DNA of 64,000 nucleotides, from the NCBI RefSeq assembly GCF_019130065.1, contig NZ_JAHSPG010000013.1, positions 310,001 to 374,000 of the forward strand, in the 5' to 3' direction. A program made the translations under genes and the position numbers. This stretch comes from Pinibacter aurantiacus. GTDB taxonomy: Bacteria; Bacteroidota; Bacteroidia; Chitinophagales; Chitinophagaceae. Under the pieces are notes generated by a model, which saw nothing but the letters and a program-made list of their open reading frames with translations, was not told the origin of the DNA and did not search any database. This document shows positions 54,117-63,346 of the stretch, one piece after another; within the stretch, counting starts at the first letter, position 1; each line of letters opens with the position of its first letter.

Positions 54117-55595
54117 TTATTGTCCTCCCATTTCAAGTTCTTTTTGCGGTAATGGCAAAACGTATACACTGTTATCCATGAATTTTGAGGTGCCCGGAAC
54201 GTTTGCTTTTCCGCGTCTTTTGTAGTAATAAAACAACTGTCCCTCGCTCACAAATTCCTTTCTGTATTCCTTTTCAATTTCGTTGGTAACGCTGTCTTTT
54301 GAAATGTTCGTTGTCAAATTATACTGACTTGAAATCCCGCGGTTTATTCTTACTGTGTTCAGATAACTTACCGCATTTGCCTGGTTGCCGGTTTCGTTGT
54401 TGGCCTCTGCCAGTATATAGAACATTTCAGGGAGTTTAATAATAGGCAGCCTGTCTTTGAAAGTGGAATTTGTAACGTAGGTAAATTTCAGCAACAGGAA
54501 ATCTGAGGTGGAAACTTTATTGTACAACTCCTTGTAACGGTAATCGGACAATGACATGTTGGGCTTCGTTGCTGTTTCATACAGGTTATTTGCAACCGTA
54601 CCATTATGATTGAGCCTCGAATAATTGATATTGATTCCATCTAAAGCATACTGCTGAATGAAGGGACGCACGATGTCGTACAGGTTCTGAACATTCAATG
54701 AGAAAACATGCTCTGTGCTAAAGGTGTAGTCTTTGTTTACCGGATTAGGATCGTTGATATTTCCTGCGTTAAAGCTAACAAGGTTCTGCATGCCGCCTGT
54801 TACCACTTTATTGGCGGCAGCTATGGCTTTATCATACTCACCGGTCCACAGATACAAGCGGGCCTGCGTAGCTTTCACGGCGAAATAATTGAACCGCATT
54901 CTTCTGTCGTTATAAAACAAATCGGTATTAGGTATTTCCAATGTATTTTTTGTGAGTACAATCGAATCATAAGGCGCGAGTAATGCCTCTGCTGTACTAA
55001 GATCTTTTTTCAGTGAATCAATGTATTCAGCAATGGTACACGGAATTGTTTTGGCCTTTGAATATTTTGTAACATAAGGAAGAACTTTGTCTGTTAGCTT
55101 GGCAGGATTATTTGCAAGGTTTCCGTAGCCAAATAAACGCAGAAGGTCAAAATGTAGGAATGCTCTTAATCCTACACTTTCCCCTTTTATGAAAGCATAG
55201 TTTGCAGGATGCAACATGCTTTTCTTCTGGTCTATATTTTCAATGAGGTTGTTCAGGTTGGCGATTACGTTGTAATTGCCCGCCCAGATGTTTTCAATTT
55301 TTGGAACAACGCTTATATGATCATATTGATACAGCGACGCATAATAATAAGGATTGCTTGATGTGGCTATGTAGTATTGTTGGCCCAGGGCATCAACAAA
55401 TCCAATATTATTTTCAAATCCGTAGGTGCTGGTATTTGTCATCAACAGGTAGTTCCCGATTAATGCATCTTTAAACCCCTGCTCCGATTCGAATAATTTA
55501 TTCGCTGCAATTTGCGACTTGGGAGAAATCTCCAGCCACTTTTTACAAGATGTTAATCCCGCGAAAAGCACTGCTATTACAATTAATTTTTTCAT
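54117..55595 (-). CDS. SusD/RagB family outer-membrane lipoprotein (492 aa)
   Basis: The lipobox LTSC (Cys 17) is followed by KKWLEISPKSQIAANKLFES, the conserved SusD start with the short helix that docks on SusC. The C-terminal RagB/SusD signature is present as EIEKEYRKEFVSEGQLFYYY. TPR-like helices fill the core (YILAEANNETGNQANAVSYL). It captures substrate on the cell surface for the SusC transporter encoded 47 bp upstream. It is not closely similar to the SusD at 5890-7284. Confidence 0.95.
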   Translation of the reverse strand: MKKLIVIAVLFAGLTSCKKWLEISPKSQIAANKLFESEQGFKDALIGNYLLMTNTSTYGFENNIGFVDALGQQYYIATSSNPYYYASLYQYDHISVVPKIENIWAGNYNVIANLNNLIENIDQKKSMLHPANYAFIKGESVGLRAFLHFDLLRLFGYGNLANNPAKLTDKVLPYVTKYSKAKTIPCTIAEYIDSLKKDLSTAEALLAPYDSIVLTKNTLEIPNTDLFYNDRRMRFNYFAVKATQARLYLWTGEYDKAIAAANKVVTGGMQNLVSFNAGNINDPNPVNKDYTFSTEHVFSLNVQNLYDIVRPFIQQYALDGININYSRLNHNGTVANNLYETATKPNMSLSDYRYKELYNKVSTSDFLLLKFTYVTNSTFKDRLPIIKLPEMFYILAEANNETGNQANAVSYLNTVRINRGISSQYNLTTNISKDSVTNEIEKEYRKEFVSEGQLFYYYKRRGKANVPGTSKFMDNSVYVLPLPQKELEMGGQ

Positions 55596-55642
55596 ACTGT
55601 TAGTTTAGTAATTGGTTATTCAATTCATGGAAACCCAGGATG

Positions 55643-58600
55643 TTAAAATGTTGTTTGGAGCGAAAAAGAAAACTTTCTTGAAAACGGATAATTCAATCCA
55701 CGTTCAACTCTTATAGATGATAGCATAAAGACATCATTCATATAAAAGCCACAACGCAAACGCTCCATACCAATGCTTTTTACAAATTTCCATCTGTAGA
55801 AATCGTACGAGAGATTTACCGAAGCGAGGCTGAATTCGTTCCTGTTCTGCACAAACCGGTCGCTGGGCTGGGTTCTCGTGTATTTTACAGTGTAAGTGCC
55901 ATCAGGGTTTTGAACACTCACGGCCGCAAGGGACTTGTAAGGTTTTACATCACCCGGCTTTTGCCATGTGCTGTTTAAAACCCTCTTATCCACGTTAAAA
56001 CTCATGTCCACATTTTCAACCCTGTCTACCAGTGTTTGGTTGTATAATTGAGCACCATAGAGATACCTGAAAAACACGTTTAATCCCAGGCCTTTGTATT
56101 CGCCATTGAAACCAAGTGTTCCGGTTAATTTTGGCATGTTGTCGCCCACCACCACCTGGTTAGCCGCAGAATAAGTGTAGGTTTTGTTTCCGCTTTTATC
56201 CAGGTAAATCTCCTGGCCATTTGCGGGATCTATTCCCATTGACCGAACTGCCCAGATCGAATTCATCGACATGCCTTCGTAATATTTAACAACCGCCTTA
56301 TTATTAAACTTGTCGTCTGCAATCTTATCCTGGGCTTCATTGTAAGCCCTTAACGCATCTGAAATGGAAACGATCTTATTCTCGTTATGAATGGCCGATG
56401 CAGTAACTGAAAAGAATGACCTGGTTTTCGGGTTGGCGTAAACGGTATATGTAAGCATTCCTTCAATACCCACGTTCCTTATTTTGCCGAGGTTTTCTTT
56501 CACTGAAGCAAAGCCCGTAGAAGGAGCAACGGAGTAATCAATCAGGGTGTTCTCGGTATTGCTCTGATACACATCAATACGGCCCACCAATTTTTTCTTT
56601 ATCGTAAAATCAAGTCCTACGTTGTAATCCATTTTCTGCTGCCATTTCAGGTCCGGATTGGCAAGACCCATCAGGTAAGCACCGAGATAATTCTGATACA
56701 CTTTATCGAGCACATATTTGTAAGTGGCAATGGATTGATAAGAACTAAAGTTCTGTGAACCGGTTGAGCCAACTGATCCACGCAGTTTCAACCGATCAAA
56801 CAAGTTCAGATTTTGTACCCATGTTTCATTTTGAATGTTCCAGCCAACACCTGCGCTCCAAAAATTCCCCCATCTGTTGTTGGCACCAAATTGCGAAGAC
56901 GCACTCGCCCTGTATGTTGCATCTGCAAAAAAACGATTGTCGTACGAATAGTTGACTACAGACAGCACACCAACATCGCGGGAGGTTCCTTCTGTACCTG
57001 TTGGGCGACTATTATATTTCGCGTATTGATTGGCAAATAAAATATCGGTCATTCTATCATTGGGAAATCCCTCAGCCTGGTACACCACTTCTTCAAAACT
57101 ATTTTGACTCATGTTGCCACCTAAATTGGCAAAGAAGAAATGTTTGTCGCGGAACACCTTTGAGTAATTGATATTAAGGTCGCCACTGAATCTAACCTGG
57201 TCGCCTTCATTGCGTTTATAAGAACCCTTTCTGAAGAAGTCTGCTCCGGTGTAATTATCAAACTTTGAATAGTTGGCCGGATAAAACTCATCAGCCTGAT
57301 TTTTTGTAGCCGTTACGCCGGCTCTTAAAGTAGTTTTCAATCCTGGCAGGATTGTCATTTCAGTATAGAAATTATCCGTAACGTCTATGTAGTCATTTGT
57401 CAGTTTAATATTGAGCGTTGAATTATACAATGGATTGGGTGCATATAAATTACCAATGCCAATGTATCCTGTGTAGGGAATGATTCCGGTTTCAGCATTT
57501 TTCTTTATGATGCCAAACTGGTCATACGGTGTCCAGTAAGGATTCATTTTCGAATAGTCACCAAAGCTTCCATATGGCGAGTTTGTGCCTTTGTTGCTTG
57601 TAACACTAAGGATATCGCGGAATAGCAATTTCTTGTATCGGTAGGATAATGCAATTGACGTTGCGAAAGTGTTTCTCGATGACCCTTTCATTACGCCCTG
57701 AATATTGTTGTAGGAAAAATCGGCGATCACGTTCAGATTTTTTTCACCGAGTTCGACTGACAGTGCATGTTTTTGTCCCAGGCCATTGCGCAGTGGCAAA
57801 GAAGACCAGTCGGTGTTTACACCCGCCAGCACTGCAGAAAGATGGCTGTTATATTGCTGATCCAGCGTTAGCTGCGTTTGAAAGTTAGGAACCACCGTGG
57901 GGTTTTGAGAATACATACCGTAGATCTTTTCGGCCTGCAACTTTTCAGCAGAGTTCATAAGATTATAGCTCGAAAGATCGGGCATTTCCCAATCGAGGCT
58001 TCCACTGTAAGATATTTTCGCCTGGCCGCCGGTGAGTTTTTTTGTTTCAATAACCACTACCCCGTTGGCAGCTTTCGATCCGTACAAGGCTTTTGCAGAA
58101 GCATCTTTTAAAATAGTAACACTCTCAATGCGGTTCATGTCGAGGTCAACCACTTTTGTAAGACTGGCTTCAAAACCGTCGAGAATGAAAAGCGGCTGAT
58201 TGGGGTTGTTAACGTATCCTCCTTTCAAGTCCACATCCTGTTGTTGCGGAAAAGAAGAAGTTCCTCTTAAATTCATATCGGGCATTTGATTGGGATCAGA
58301 GCCCATTGTGAGATTATCGAATATCATCAGGGAGGGTTCCAGAACCTTAAGGCTTTGCATAAGGTTCTTATTGTTCACTTTGAACAGATCTTCTTTGGAC
58401 AAAACAGTTACAGCACCTGTAAAACTATTTTTATTCCTGTTAACGATACCGGTCACCACCACATCGCCCATTCCGGTAACCTTAGGGGTTAAAGTCACAT
58501 TCATAACAGGTTCTCCCGAAATCACCACTTCTTTTGTTTTCATACTTGCTCCGCTAAATACAAGTACCTTATCTGTACTGGTTACAGACAGTTGATAAAA

Positions 58601-59050
58601 CCCATCCGCATTGGTGGCGGTTCCCCTGATAGTTCCTTTTACAGTTACCGATACACCGGGCACAGCCTCACCGGTTTCATTGGTAACGCGCCCTTTTATA
58701 ATGCGGTCCTGTGCTGACTCATATTCATTTGCATTCGATTTAGGAGGATTGTCCTTTTGTTTAATGACTATTTTTTTTCCCTCAATAGAATAGTTGAGGT
58801 TTTTACCATTCAGGCAACGTTTCATCACATCATCCAGTGAAGCATTTGATACTTCGATGGTAACTTTTCCTGCGCGGTTCAATGTTTCATCCTTGCAGAA
58901 AAAACTGAAATTCGTTTGCCTGTTAATTTCTTTAAAAACGGTTTGTAATGAAGCATCCCTTAATGAGAGACTGATGTTTTGGGCTTTGATGGACGCCAAT
59001 GTGAATAAGGTACTCAGAAGAACCAAAGTCATTTTTAATTTCATAAGCAT
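55643..59050 (-). CDS. SusC/RagA family TonB-linked outer-membrane transporter (1135 aa)
   Basis: The signal peptide (residues 1-23, ending SIKAQ) is followed by an STN domain (about 24-100, ASLQTVFKEINRQTNFSFFC), a carboxypeptidase-regulatory domain (about 115-195, IKGRVTNETGEAVPGVSVTV), a plug (about 200-340, FILDGFEASLTKVVDLDMNR, ILKDASAKALYGSKAANGVV) and a barrel ending KFSFSLQTTF. The STN domain predicts signalling through the FecR and sigma genes upstream. Starts at ATG 59050 or 59044 are equally possible. It belongs to the DUF4843/PKD-linked subgroup of SusCD systems, which are not tied to glycoside hydrolases. Confidence 0.95.
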   Translation of the reverse strand: MLMKLKMTLVLLSTLFTLASIKAQNISLSLRDASLQTVFKEINRQTNFSFFCKDETLNRAGKVTIEVSNASLDDVMKRCLNGKNLNYSIEGKKIVIKQKDNPPKSNANEYESAQDRIIKGRVTNETGEAVPGVSVTVKGTIRGTATNADGFYQLSVTSTDKVLVFSGASMKTKEVVISGEPVMNVTLTPKVTGMGDVVVTGIVNRNKNSFTGAVTVLSKEDLFKVNNKNLMQSLKVLEPSLMIFDNLTMGSDPNQMPDMNLRGTSSFPQQQDVDLKGGYVNNPNQPLFILDGFEASLTKVVDLDMNRIESVTILKDASAKALYGSKAANGVVVIETKKLTGGQAKISYSGSLDWEMPDLSSYNLMNSAEKLQAEKIYGMYSQNPTVVPNFQTQLTLDQQYNSHLSAVLAGVNTDWSSLPLRNGLGQKHALSVELGEKNLNVIADFSYNNIQGVMKGSSRNTFATSIALSYRYKKLLFRDILSVTSNKGTNSPYGSFGDYSKMNPYWTPYDQFGIIKKNAETGIIPYTGYIGIGNLYAPNPLYNSTLNIKLTNDYIDVTDNFYTEMTILPGLKTTLRAGVTATKNQADEFYPANYSKFDNYTGADFFRKGSYKRNEGDQVRFSGDLNINYSKVFRDKHFFFANLGGNMSQNSFEEVVYQAEGFPNDRMTDILFANQYAKYNSRPTGTEGTSRDVGVLSVVNYSYDNRFFADATYRASASSQFGANNRWGNFWSAGVGWNIQNETWVQNLNLFDRLKLRGSVGSTGSQNFSSYQSIATYKYVLDKVYQNYLGAYLMGLANPDLKWQQKMDYNVGLDFTIKKKLVGRIDVYQSNTENTLIDYSVAPSTGFASVKENLGKIRNVGIEGMLTYTVYANPKTRSFFSVTASAIHNENKIVSISDALRAYNEAQDKIADDKFNNKAVVKYYEGMSMNSIWAVRSMGIDPANGQEIYLDKSGNKTYTYSAANQVVVGDNMPKLTGTLGFNGEYKGLGLNVFFRYLYGAQLYNQTLVDRVENVDMSFNVDKRVLNSTWQKPGDVKPYKSLAAVSVQNPDGTYTVKYTRTQPSDRFVQNRNEFSLASVNLSYDFYRWKFVKSIGMERLRCGFYMNDVFMLSSIRVERGLNYPFSRKFSFSLQTTF

Positions 59051-59267
59051 ACATACTTTGCTTGATTCCCGTTACACTGCTTGCAGATGCAGCGTGAACG
59101 TGATCAAATGTTCGTAATAGTTAGTTTTGATATAATAAACCGCCAATTTCTTTTTGGCAGGGTATTAGCTGTGGCAGTTGTTAAGCATAGACATTTCGCG
59201 CATGTTGAATCTGTAGTTGGGCACCTCCTTTTTTAGTGATAAAAAAATAATTTAAAATGCGTCGATT

Positions 59268-60419
59268 CTAGAATTGAACAACGATCTTTTTATTTTCAAT
59301 TTTAAACTTAATGTCTTCTGTTTCCATCAAACTCAGCACTTCTGACACATCGCTGTAGCGACTCACTATCCCTGTAAATGTTTCATGGCTGATCGCTCCT
59401 TTGTATTCAACCTCCACGTCGTACCACCTGCTGATCTGGCGCATAATGGTTATGATATCCTGGCTGCTGAAATTGAAGGTGCCGTTTTTCCAACCCATCA
59501 CCGATTCAAGGTCAACATTCTTTTTAACGTTTAGCTTTCCGTCATTCAGCTGAACCTGTTCGCCCGGCACAATAACAGCAGATTTGTTGTGCTGTAAATC
59601 TGTAAACCGAATGCTTCCTTCCAACAGTGTTGTATTCATCTGCGGTTCGTCAGCATAAGCATTGATATTAAAATGGGTTCCGAGCACTTCCACTTCTCCT
59701 TTGCCTTCAATGTTTATCTTAAATGGCATGTCTTTATTTCTAGCCACTTCAAAATAAGCCTCTCCGGTAATTTCCACGCGTCGCACGTCTCCGGTGAAAC
59801 TGGTTGGATAACGAATAGAACTGCCTGCGTTTAACCATACCTGTGTGCCATCAGGCAGTGTGATCTGGTACTCTCTGCCTTTTGGCGTTCTCACTACGTT
59901 ATAAACCACTTCATTGCCATTACCTTCATACACCAATGCGCCATTATGTACTTTGGCTGTAATGCCGCCTTGCAAAGCCACCACACCACTTTTTATTGAA
60001 TCCAATAATACTTGCGAACCGTTTGCAAGGGTAAGTATCGCACCATTATTACCGGGAACGATCTCTGCTTTTGCCTGCGCTATGCTGGTTGTGCCAGTGT
60101 CCTTTCTGTTATTTGTCCAGATGAATGCTCCAATGCCCAGCGCCAGTATAACAGACGCAGCAGCCACCCAACTCCATCGGCGCAGCGTGCGCACGGGATG
60201 TACGTCAGGCATAACATCTTCATGATGAATCTGCTGAAGGATTCTTTCTTTCATTTGGCTCTCCAGCAGCTCCCGCATATTTTCTACAGGTGCAGGCACC
60301 TCCACCACTTCGTCATGGAATGCATAATACCATTCGTTTACCAGTTGCTTTTCCGCATCTGTAGCAGTGCCATTCAAATAGCTATTGATGGCAATTTTAA
60401 GTTGTTCAGAAATCTCCAT
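59268..60419 (-). CDS. FecR family anti-sigma factor (383 aa)
   Basis: I start at ATG 60419 (MEISEQLKIAINSYLNGTAT), the usual beginning of these proteins; the frame extends 19 codons upstream but into the gap after the sigma gene. One membrane helix spans about 83-102 (WSWVAAASVILALGIGAFIW). The periplasmic FecR domain (about 175-275) has ITLPDGTQVWLNAGSSIRYP and VEITGEAYFEVA; the C-terminal DUF4974 domain (about 310-380) has MRQISRWYDVEVEYKG. It regulates the adjacent sigma factor (64 bp upstream) in response to the SusC transporter. Confidence 0.95.
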   Translation of the reverse strand: MEISEQLKIAINSYLNGTATDAEKQLVNEWYYAFHDEVVEVPAPVENMRELLESQMKERILQQIHHEDVMPDVHPVRTLRRWSWVAAASVILALGIGAFIWTNNRKDTGTTSIAQAKAEIVPGNNGAILTLANGSQVLLDSIKSGVVALQGGITAKVHNGALVYEGNGNEVVYNVVRTPKGREYQITLPDGTQVWLNAGSSIRYPTSFTGDVRRVEITGEAYFEVARNKDMPFKINIEGKGEVEVLGTHFNINAYADEPQMNTTLLEGSIRFTDLQHNKSAVIVPGEQVQLNDGKLNVKKNVDLESVMGWKNGTFNFSSQDIITIMRQISRWYDVEVEYKGAISHETFTGIVSRYSDVSEVLSLMETEDIKFKIENKKIVVQF

Positions 60420-60483
60420 TGTATCGCTTCTTATAGTAAAGTGTAAAAAGAGAGGTGGAACACGTACGTGAAACAAAAATTTT

Positions 60484-61044
60484 TTAAAAACCCCAGGAGA
60501 ACATCACTTTGAGTGAATTTCGGAGAACACGAAGCGCTTTTGATAGTTGTGTTTCAACAGTGCGGGGAGAAATATTCAGTTCGTTGGCAATCTCCTTCAC
60601 GGAAAGGCCCTCTCCGCGGCTGTATTTAAAGATCAATCTGCATTTTTCCGGCAGCTTGTCCGTTTCGTCATTTAAAAAAGAGAGCAGGTTTTTGTAGTCT
60701 ATTTGCTCCTCTACCGTTTTGTGCCCGGCCTCTTCCGATCCGACAAGCCCATCACTCAAAACGGTTCGGCCAGATTTACGCAAATGTGCAAGGGTCATGT
60801 ATTTAACAGCGGAAGCGAGGTAGCTTTTTAAAGAATGAACCTCCGCCCTGTTCCGGTTGCTCCACAAACTGGTAAAAGCATCCTGGACAATATCCTGTGA
60901 AAGGTGAATATCTTTTGTGCGGTTGTAAGCTATGGCATACAGCAGCTCCCAGTGTTGGCTGTATATGTGCGTAAAAGCCGACTCATCTCCTTGCCGCATG
61001 CGCAAAAGCAGTTCTTGTTCGTCGTATGATTGAATGGCGGCCAA
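60484..61044 (-). CDS. ECF-type RNA polymerase sigma-70 factor (186 aa)
   Basis: Region 2 (about residues 15-85) has ESAFTHIYSQHWELLYAIAY and DIVQDAFTSLWSNR. Region 4 (about 125-180) has ETDKLPEKCRLIFKYSRGEG and the HTH SVKEIANELNISPRTVETQL. The start codon is TTG at 61044: an in-frame TAA lies four codons upstream and the next ATG would delete the conserved start. A consensus-like promoter lies 25 bp upstream, so the leader is short. This gene heads SusCD locus 2. Confidence 0.93.
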   Translation of the reverse strand: MAAIQSYDEQELLLRMRQGDESAFTHIYSQHWELLYAIAYNRTKDIHLSQDIVQDAFTSLWSNRNRAEVHSLKSYLASAVKYMTLAHLRKSGRTVLSDGLVGSEEAGHKTVEEQIDYKNLLSFLNDETDKLPEKCRLIFKYSRGEGLSVKEIANELNISPRTVETQLSKALRVLRNSLKVMFSWGF

Positions 61045-61068
61045 GTTTTGGTATTAGTAATAGATGAT

Positions 61069-61097
61069 CAAACTTATTGAATTATTGGAAATGGCAA
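61069..61097 (-). promoter_or_regulatory. Bacteroidota-type promoter of the ECF sigma gene of SusCD locus 2
   Basis: On the minus strand TTG (61097-61095), an 18-bp spacer and a perfect TAAGTTTG (61076-61069) match the -33/-7 consensus of the housekeeping sigma factor. The start of transcription is expected near 61062, about 18 nt before the TTG start codon. Confidence 0.65.
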
Positions 61098-61161
61098 TCA
61101 CTGACAAAAAATAAATTGTGGAATAAAAAATGGAGACGAAAACAAGACTTCGTAATCGTTT

Positions 61162-61674
61162 CTAGTGCCTATTCCCAAAATCAACAATTGGTGAAGCTGA
61201 GCTACAGCCATTAAAAAAACGTAAAACGTCTTCTTTTTTCTTACCCAGGTACCCCGACTCGCACCTTGGCAATCCATTTATGTATATTATGTACAATGGC
61301 TGGGTAGCACTATTAAAACTGGCTATCTCGTATTGCAAGTTAATATCCCCCATCGTATGAAAACTATCGCCGTGAACCCTGGATTTATCGTCTACATATT
61401 GCACAACTATGGTGTACTCACTAAGCGCTTCGAAAATTTCTGAATTATTAATTAGCGGGCTATCCAAAATTGTTGTGCTTTTCATATTCCAGGCTGTGAA
61501 TAAAAGCAGCGTTTTTTTCTTTGCAATTAGCTGATTGATCTGGAAAGAATCAAGATTATACCTAATATCAAGACATTCGATGCTTTTACATTCGTCTTTG
61601 GGATTTCTATTCCCGGAAATGTTTTTACAAGACGCCAGAATTACACCAATCACAATTATGAAAATCTTCTCCAC
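61162..61674 (-). CDS. Thioredoxin-fold lipoprotein lacking the CxxC motif (170 aa)
   Basis: The lipobox ILASC (Cys 16) predicts a lipoprotein. The body follows the DsbD-gamma-like thioredoxin pattern: a strand KKTLLLFTAWNMKST, a helix, EYTIVVQYVDDKS, then FNSATQPLYIIYINGLPRCE with the cis-proline and a final helix. Where the redox CxxC should stand (after FTA) there is WNMKST, so disulfide exchange is unlikely. It starts with GTG, overlapping the TAG stop of the upstream gene by one base (TAGTG), so it is translationally coupled to it. Function unknown; possibly a binding or chaperone role. Confidence 0.82.
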   Translation of the reverse strand: MEKIFIIVIGVILASCKNISGNRNPKDECKSIECLDIRYNLDSFQINQLIAKKKTLLLFTAWNMKSTTILDSPLINNSEIFEALSEYTIVVQYVDDKSRVHGDSFHTMGDINLQYEIASFNSATQPLYIIYINGLPRCESGYLGKKKEDVLRFFNGCSSASPIVDFGNRH

Positions 61675-62267
61675 TAGTCCTTTCTATTTAGTTTTTGGAT
61701 AACATATAATGTAATATCATTCATTCTGGCAGGAGCACTAACAGCAAACACTCGTGTATAGCCCATTTCAACCATGACCTGCTGAACCGCCTTGTTTATC
61801 TCTTTTTCAAATTCCTTCACGCTTGCTTTCATTTCTTCCTGAAGAAAATGCTTGTTCTGACGCTGCGCCCTTTGAATCTCTTTCTTTTTCTCTTTCGCCT
61901 TTCGATTAATTTCAGACAGATTTTCTTTACTGTTATTGCCTACAGACTTAAGTTCTGCAACTTGTTTATCCAGCTCCTCTATATCTTTTTTATAAACGGA
62001 ATCTACCTGTTTTAAGCTGTCTGCCATACTTTTTATGTAACGGCTATACCCTGCAAACTTTTGCCGCGCTTCCTCATAGTTCATAAAAGCATCAGTCATT
62101 GTATGGGTCAGCATTTCAGGAGATTGCAAACCAATACCCTCCTGCTTGATCATCCTTTCCGGGTATTTTTCCTGCGCAAAAACACCAGTTGTTCCAAACA
62201 GCAGCAATGCGATTATTGCAAACAGCAATTGTGATAAACGCTCGTAAGCAGTAATAGAGAGATTCAT
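61674..62267 (-). CDS. Secreted coiled-coil protein of unknown function (197 aa)
   Basis: I start at ATG 62267; a TTG at 62300 is the only longer option. Residues about 12-31 are hydrophobic (LLFAIIALLLFGTTGVFAQ) and end in a signal-peptidase site. Residues about 60-170 are almost all helical and charged (MADSLKQVDSVYKKDIEEL, NRKAKEKKKEIQRAQRQNKH), a long coiled coil broadly like Skp/OmpH chaperones, though I see no true family match. The C-terminal VMVEMGYTRVFAVSAPARM resembles the short strand-loop seen in OmpH. It may bind unfolded envelope proteins together with the thioredoxin-fold lipoprotein downstream. Confidence 0.75.
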   Translation of the reverse strand: MNLSITAYERLSQLLFAIIALLLFGTTGVFAQEKYPERMIKQEGIGLQSPEMLTHTMTDAFMNYEEARQKFAGYSRYIKSMADSLKQVDSVYKKDIEELDKQVAELKSVGNNSKENLSEINRKAKEKKKEIQRAQRQNKHFLQEEMKASVKEFEKEINKAVQQVMVEMGYTRVFAVSAPARMNDITLYVIQKLNRKD

Positions 62268-62300
62268 ACAAAAAACCTTCTTTGATTGCAGATAACGCAA

Positions 62301-62606
62301 CCTATTTTTTAGGGTTACTAAAACGGATCAATTGAGGCGGCAGCCGGGTTCTCAATTTCTTACAACCAACTTGCCAACATATTTACTTAGACCGAAATTC
62401 AAAAAAGTGCCCCAAATAACTTCTACTTTTTCTGAATAAAAGGCCCTATTTCTGCCAGTTCTTCTTTTATTGCAAATACGGAAATGATACTTCCTTGGAT
62501 TAAAAATAATTCCCTATGTTCGCTATCACCTTTTTACCTCTCTTGCGATGGTGATAGTTTCATATTAAAACAAGTCAGCAAGAGTATACCTTTACAAAAT
62601 ATAACC
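62301..62606. other. Intergenic region with a leader hairpin
   Basis: These 306 bp separate two divergent genes. CTATCACC (62523-62530) pairs perfectly with GGTGATAG (62550-62557) around a 19-nt loop, 50 bp upstream of the TPR gene. An open frame from 62484 continues into that gene, but the region lacks coding character. Confidence 0.5.
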
Positions 62607-63215
62607 ATGAAACAAATGGATTTTAAGGCAATTTTAATTTCAATTTTGATACCGGCTTTTGGCTTCTGTCAGACAGCCAAAGAATTTGCAGTGAATGGAA
62701 TTGCAAAATTTAAAAACAAAGATTACGAGGGTGCCATTTTAGATTATAATAAATCTATAGAGCTGGATTCAACAAACTCAACTGTGTTCTATAGCCGCGG
62801 ATTAGCGTATTCAAAACTTAATAATTTCCAAAGCGCGATTTCAGATTATACAAAGTCGATTCAATTAAAAAACGACCCGGCTACTTACTATCTTAGAGCT
62901 TTAGTGAAGGTCGAGTTAAAAGACTACAAAGGTGCGCTTGAAGATTTGAACAATGCTTATGAAGCAAAAAAAGATAGCCCGATTTTCTATTGTTTGCGAG
63001 GGGACTGTAAATATTCAACGAACGACTACAAGGGAGCAATTAGTGATTTTGATAAAGCTATTGAATTAAAACAGGATTTCGCCAACGCATATGTTTTGCA
63101 AGGATTGGCATATCTTAAGCTAAATGAAAAAGACAAAGCATGCCTGGACTTCAATAAAGCCAAGAGCCTAAACTCAACAAAGGTGGATGAATTGATACAA
63201 AAAAATTGCAATTAG
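62607..63215 (+). CDS. Secreted tetratricopeptide repeat protein (202 aa)
   Basis: I start at ATG 62607 (MKQMDFKAILISILIPAFGF), giving a signal peptide ending FCQ; the longer frame from 62484 would bury it. Five TPR units follow, each about 33-34 residues (for example GIAKFKNKDYEGAILDYNKS, GLAYSKLNNFQSAISDYTKS, LRALVKVELKDYKGALEDLN). The pattern A-L-x-D-Y/F-x-K-A/S-I-E-L is clear. It is a periplasmic scaffold for protein-protein contacts; the partner is not visible. Confidence 0.88.
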   Translation: MKQMDFKAILISILIPAFGFCQTAKEFAVNGIAKFKNKDYEGAILDYNKSIELDSTNSTVFYSRGLAYSKLNNFQSAISDYTKSIQLKNDPATYYLRALVKVELKDYKGALEDLNNAYEAKKDSPIFYCLRGDCKYSTNDYKGAISDFDKAIELKQDFANAYVLQGLAYLKLNEKDKACLDFNKAKSLNSTKVDELIQKNCN

Positions 63216-63346
63216 AACGGCGTGTTAAACCGGAAACAGGCTAACCGACTTACACGCAATTCGACATGTTCCGCGGGGCATACCGAACAGCATGTAAGCC
63301 ATCATAGCAACTCGTTGACAACATTTCCTAAATGCCAGTCTTTTCA

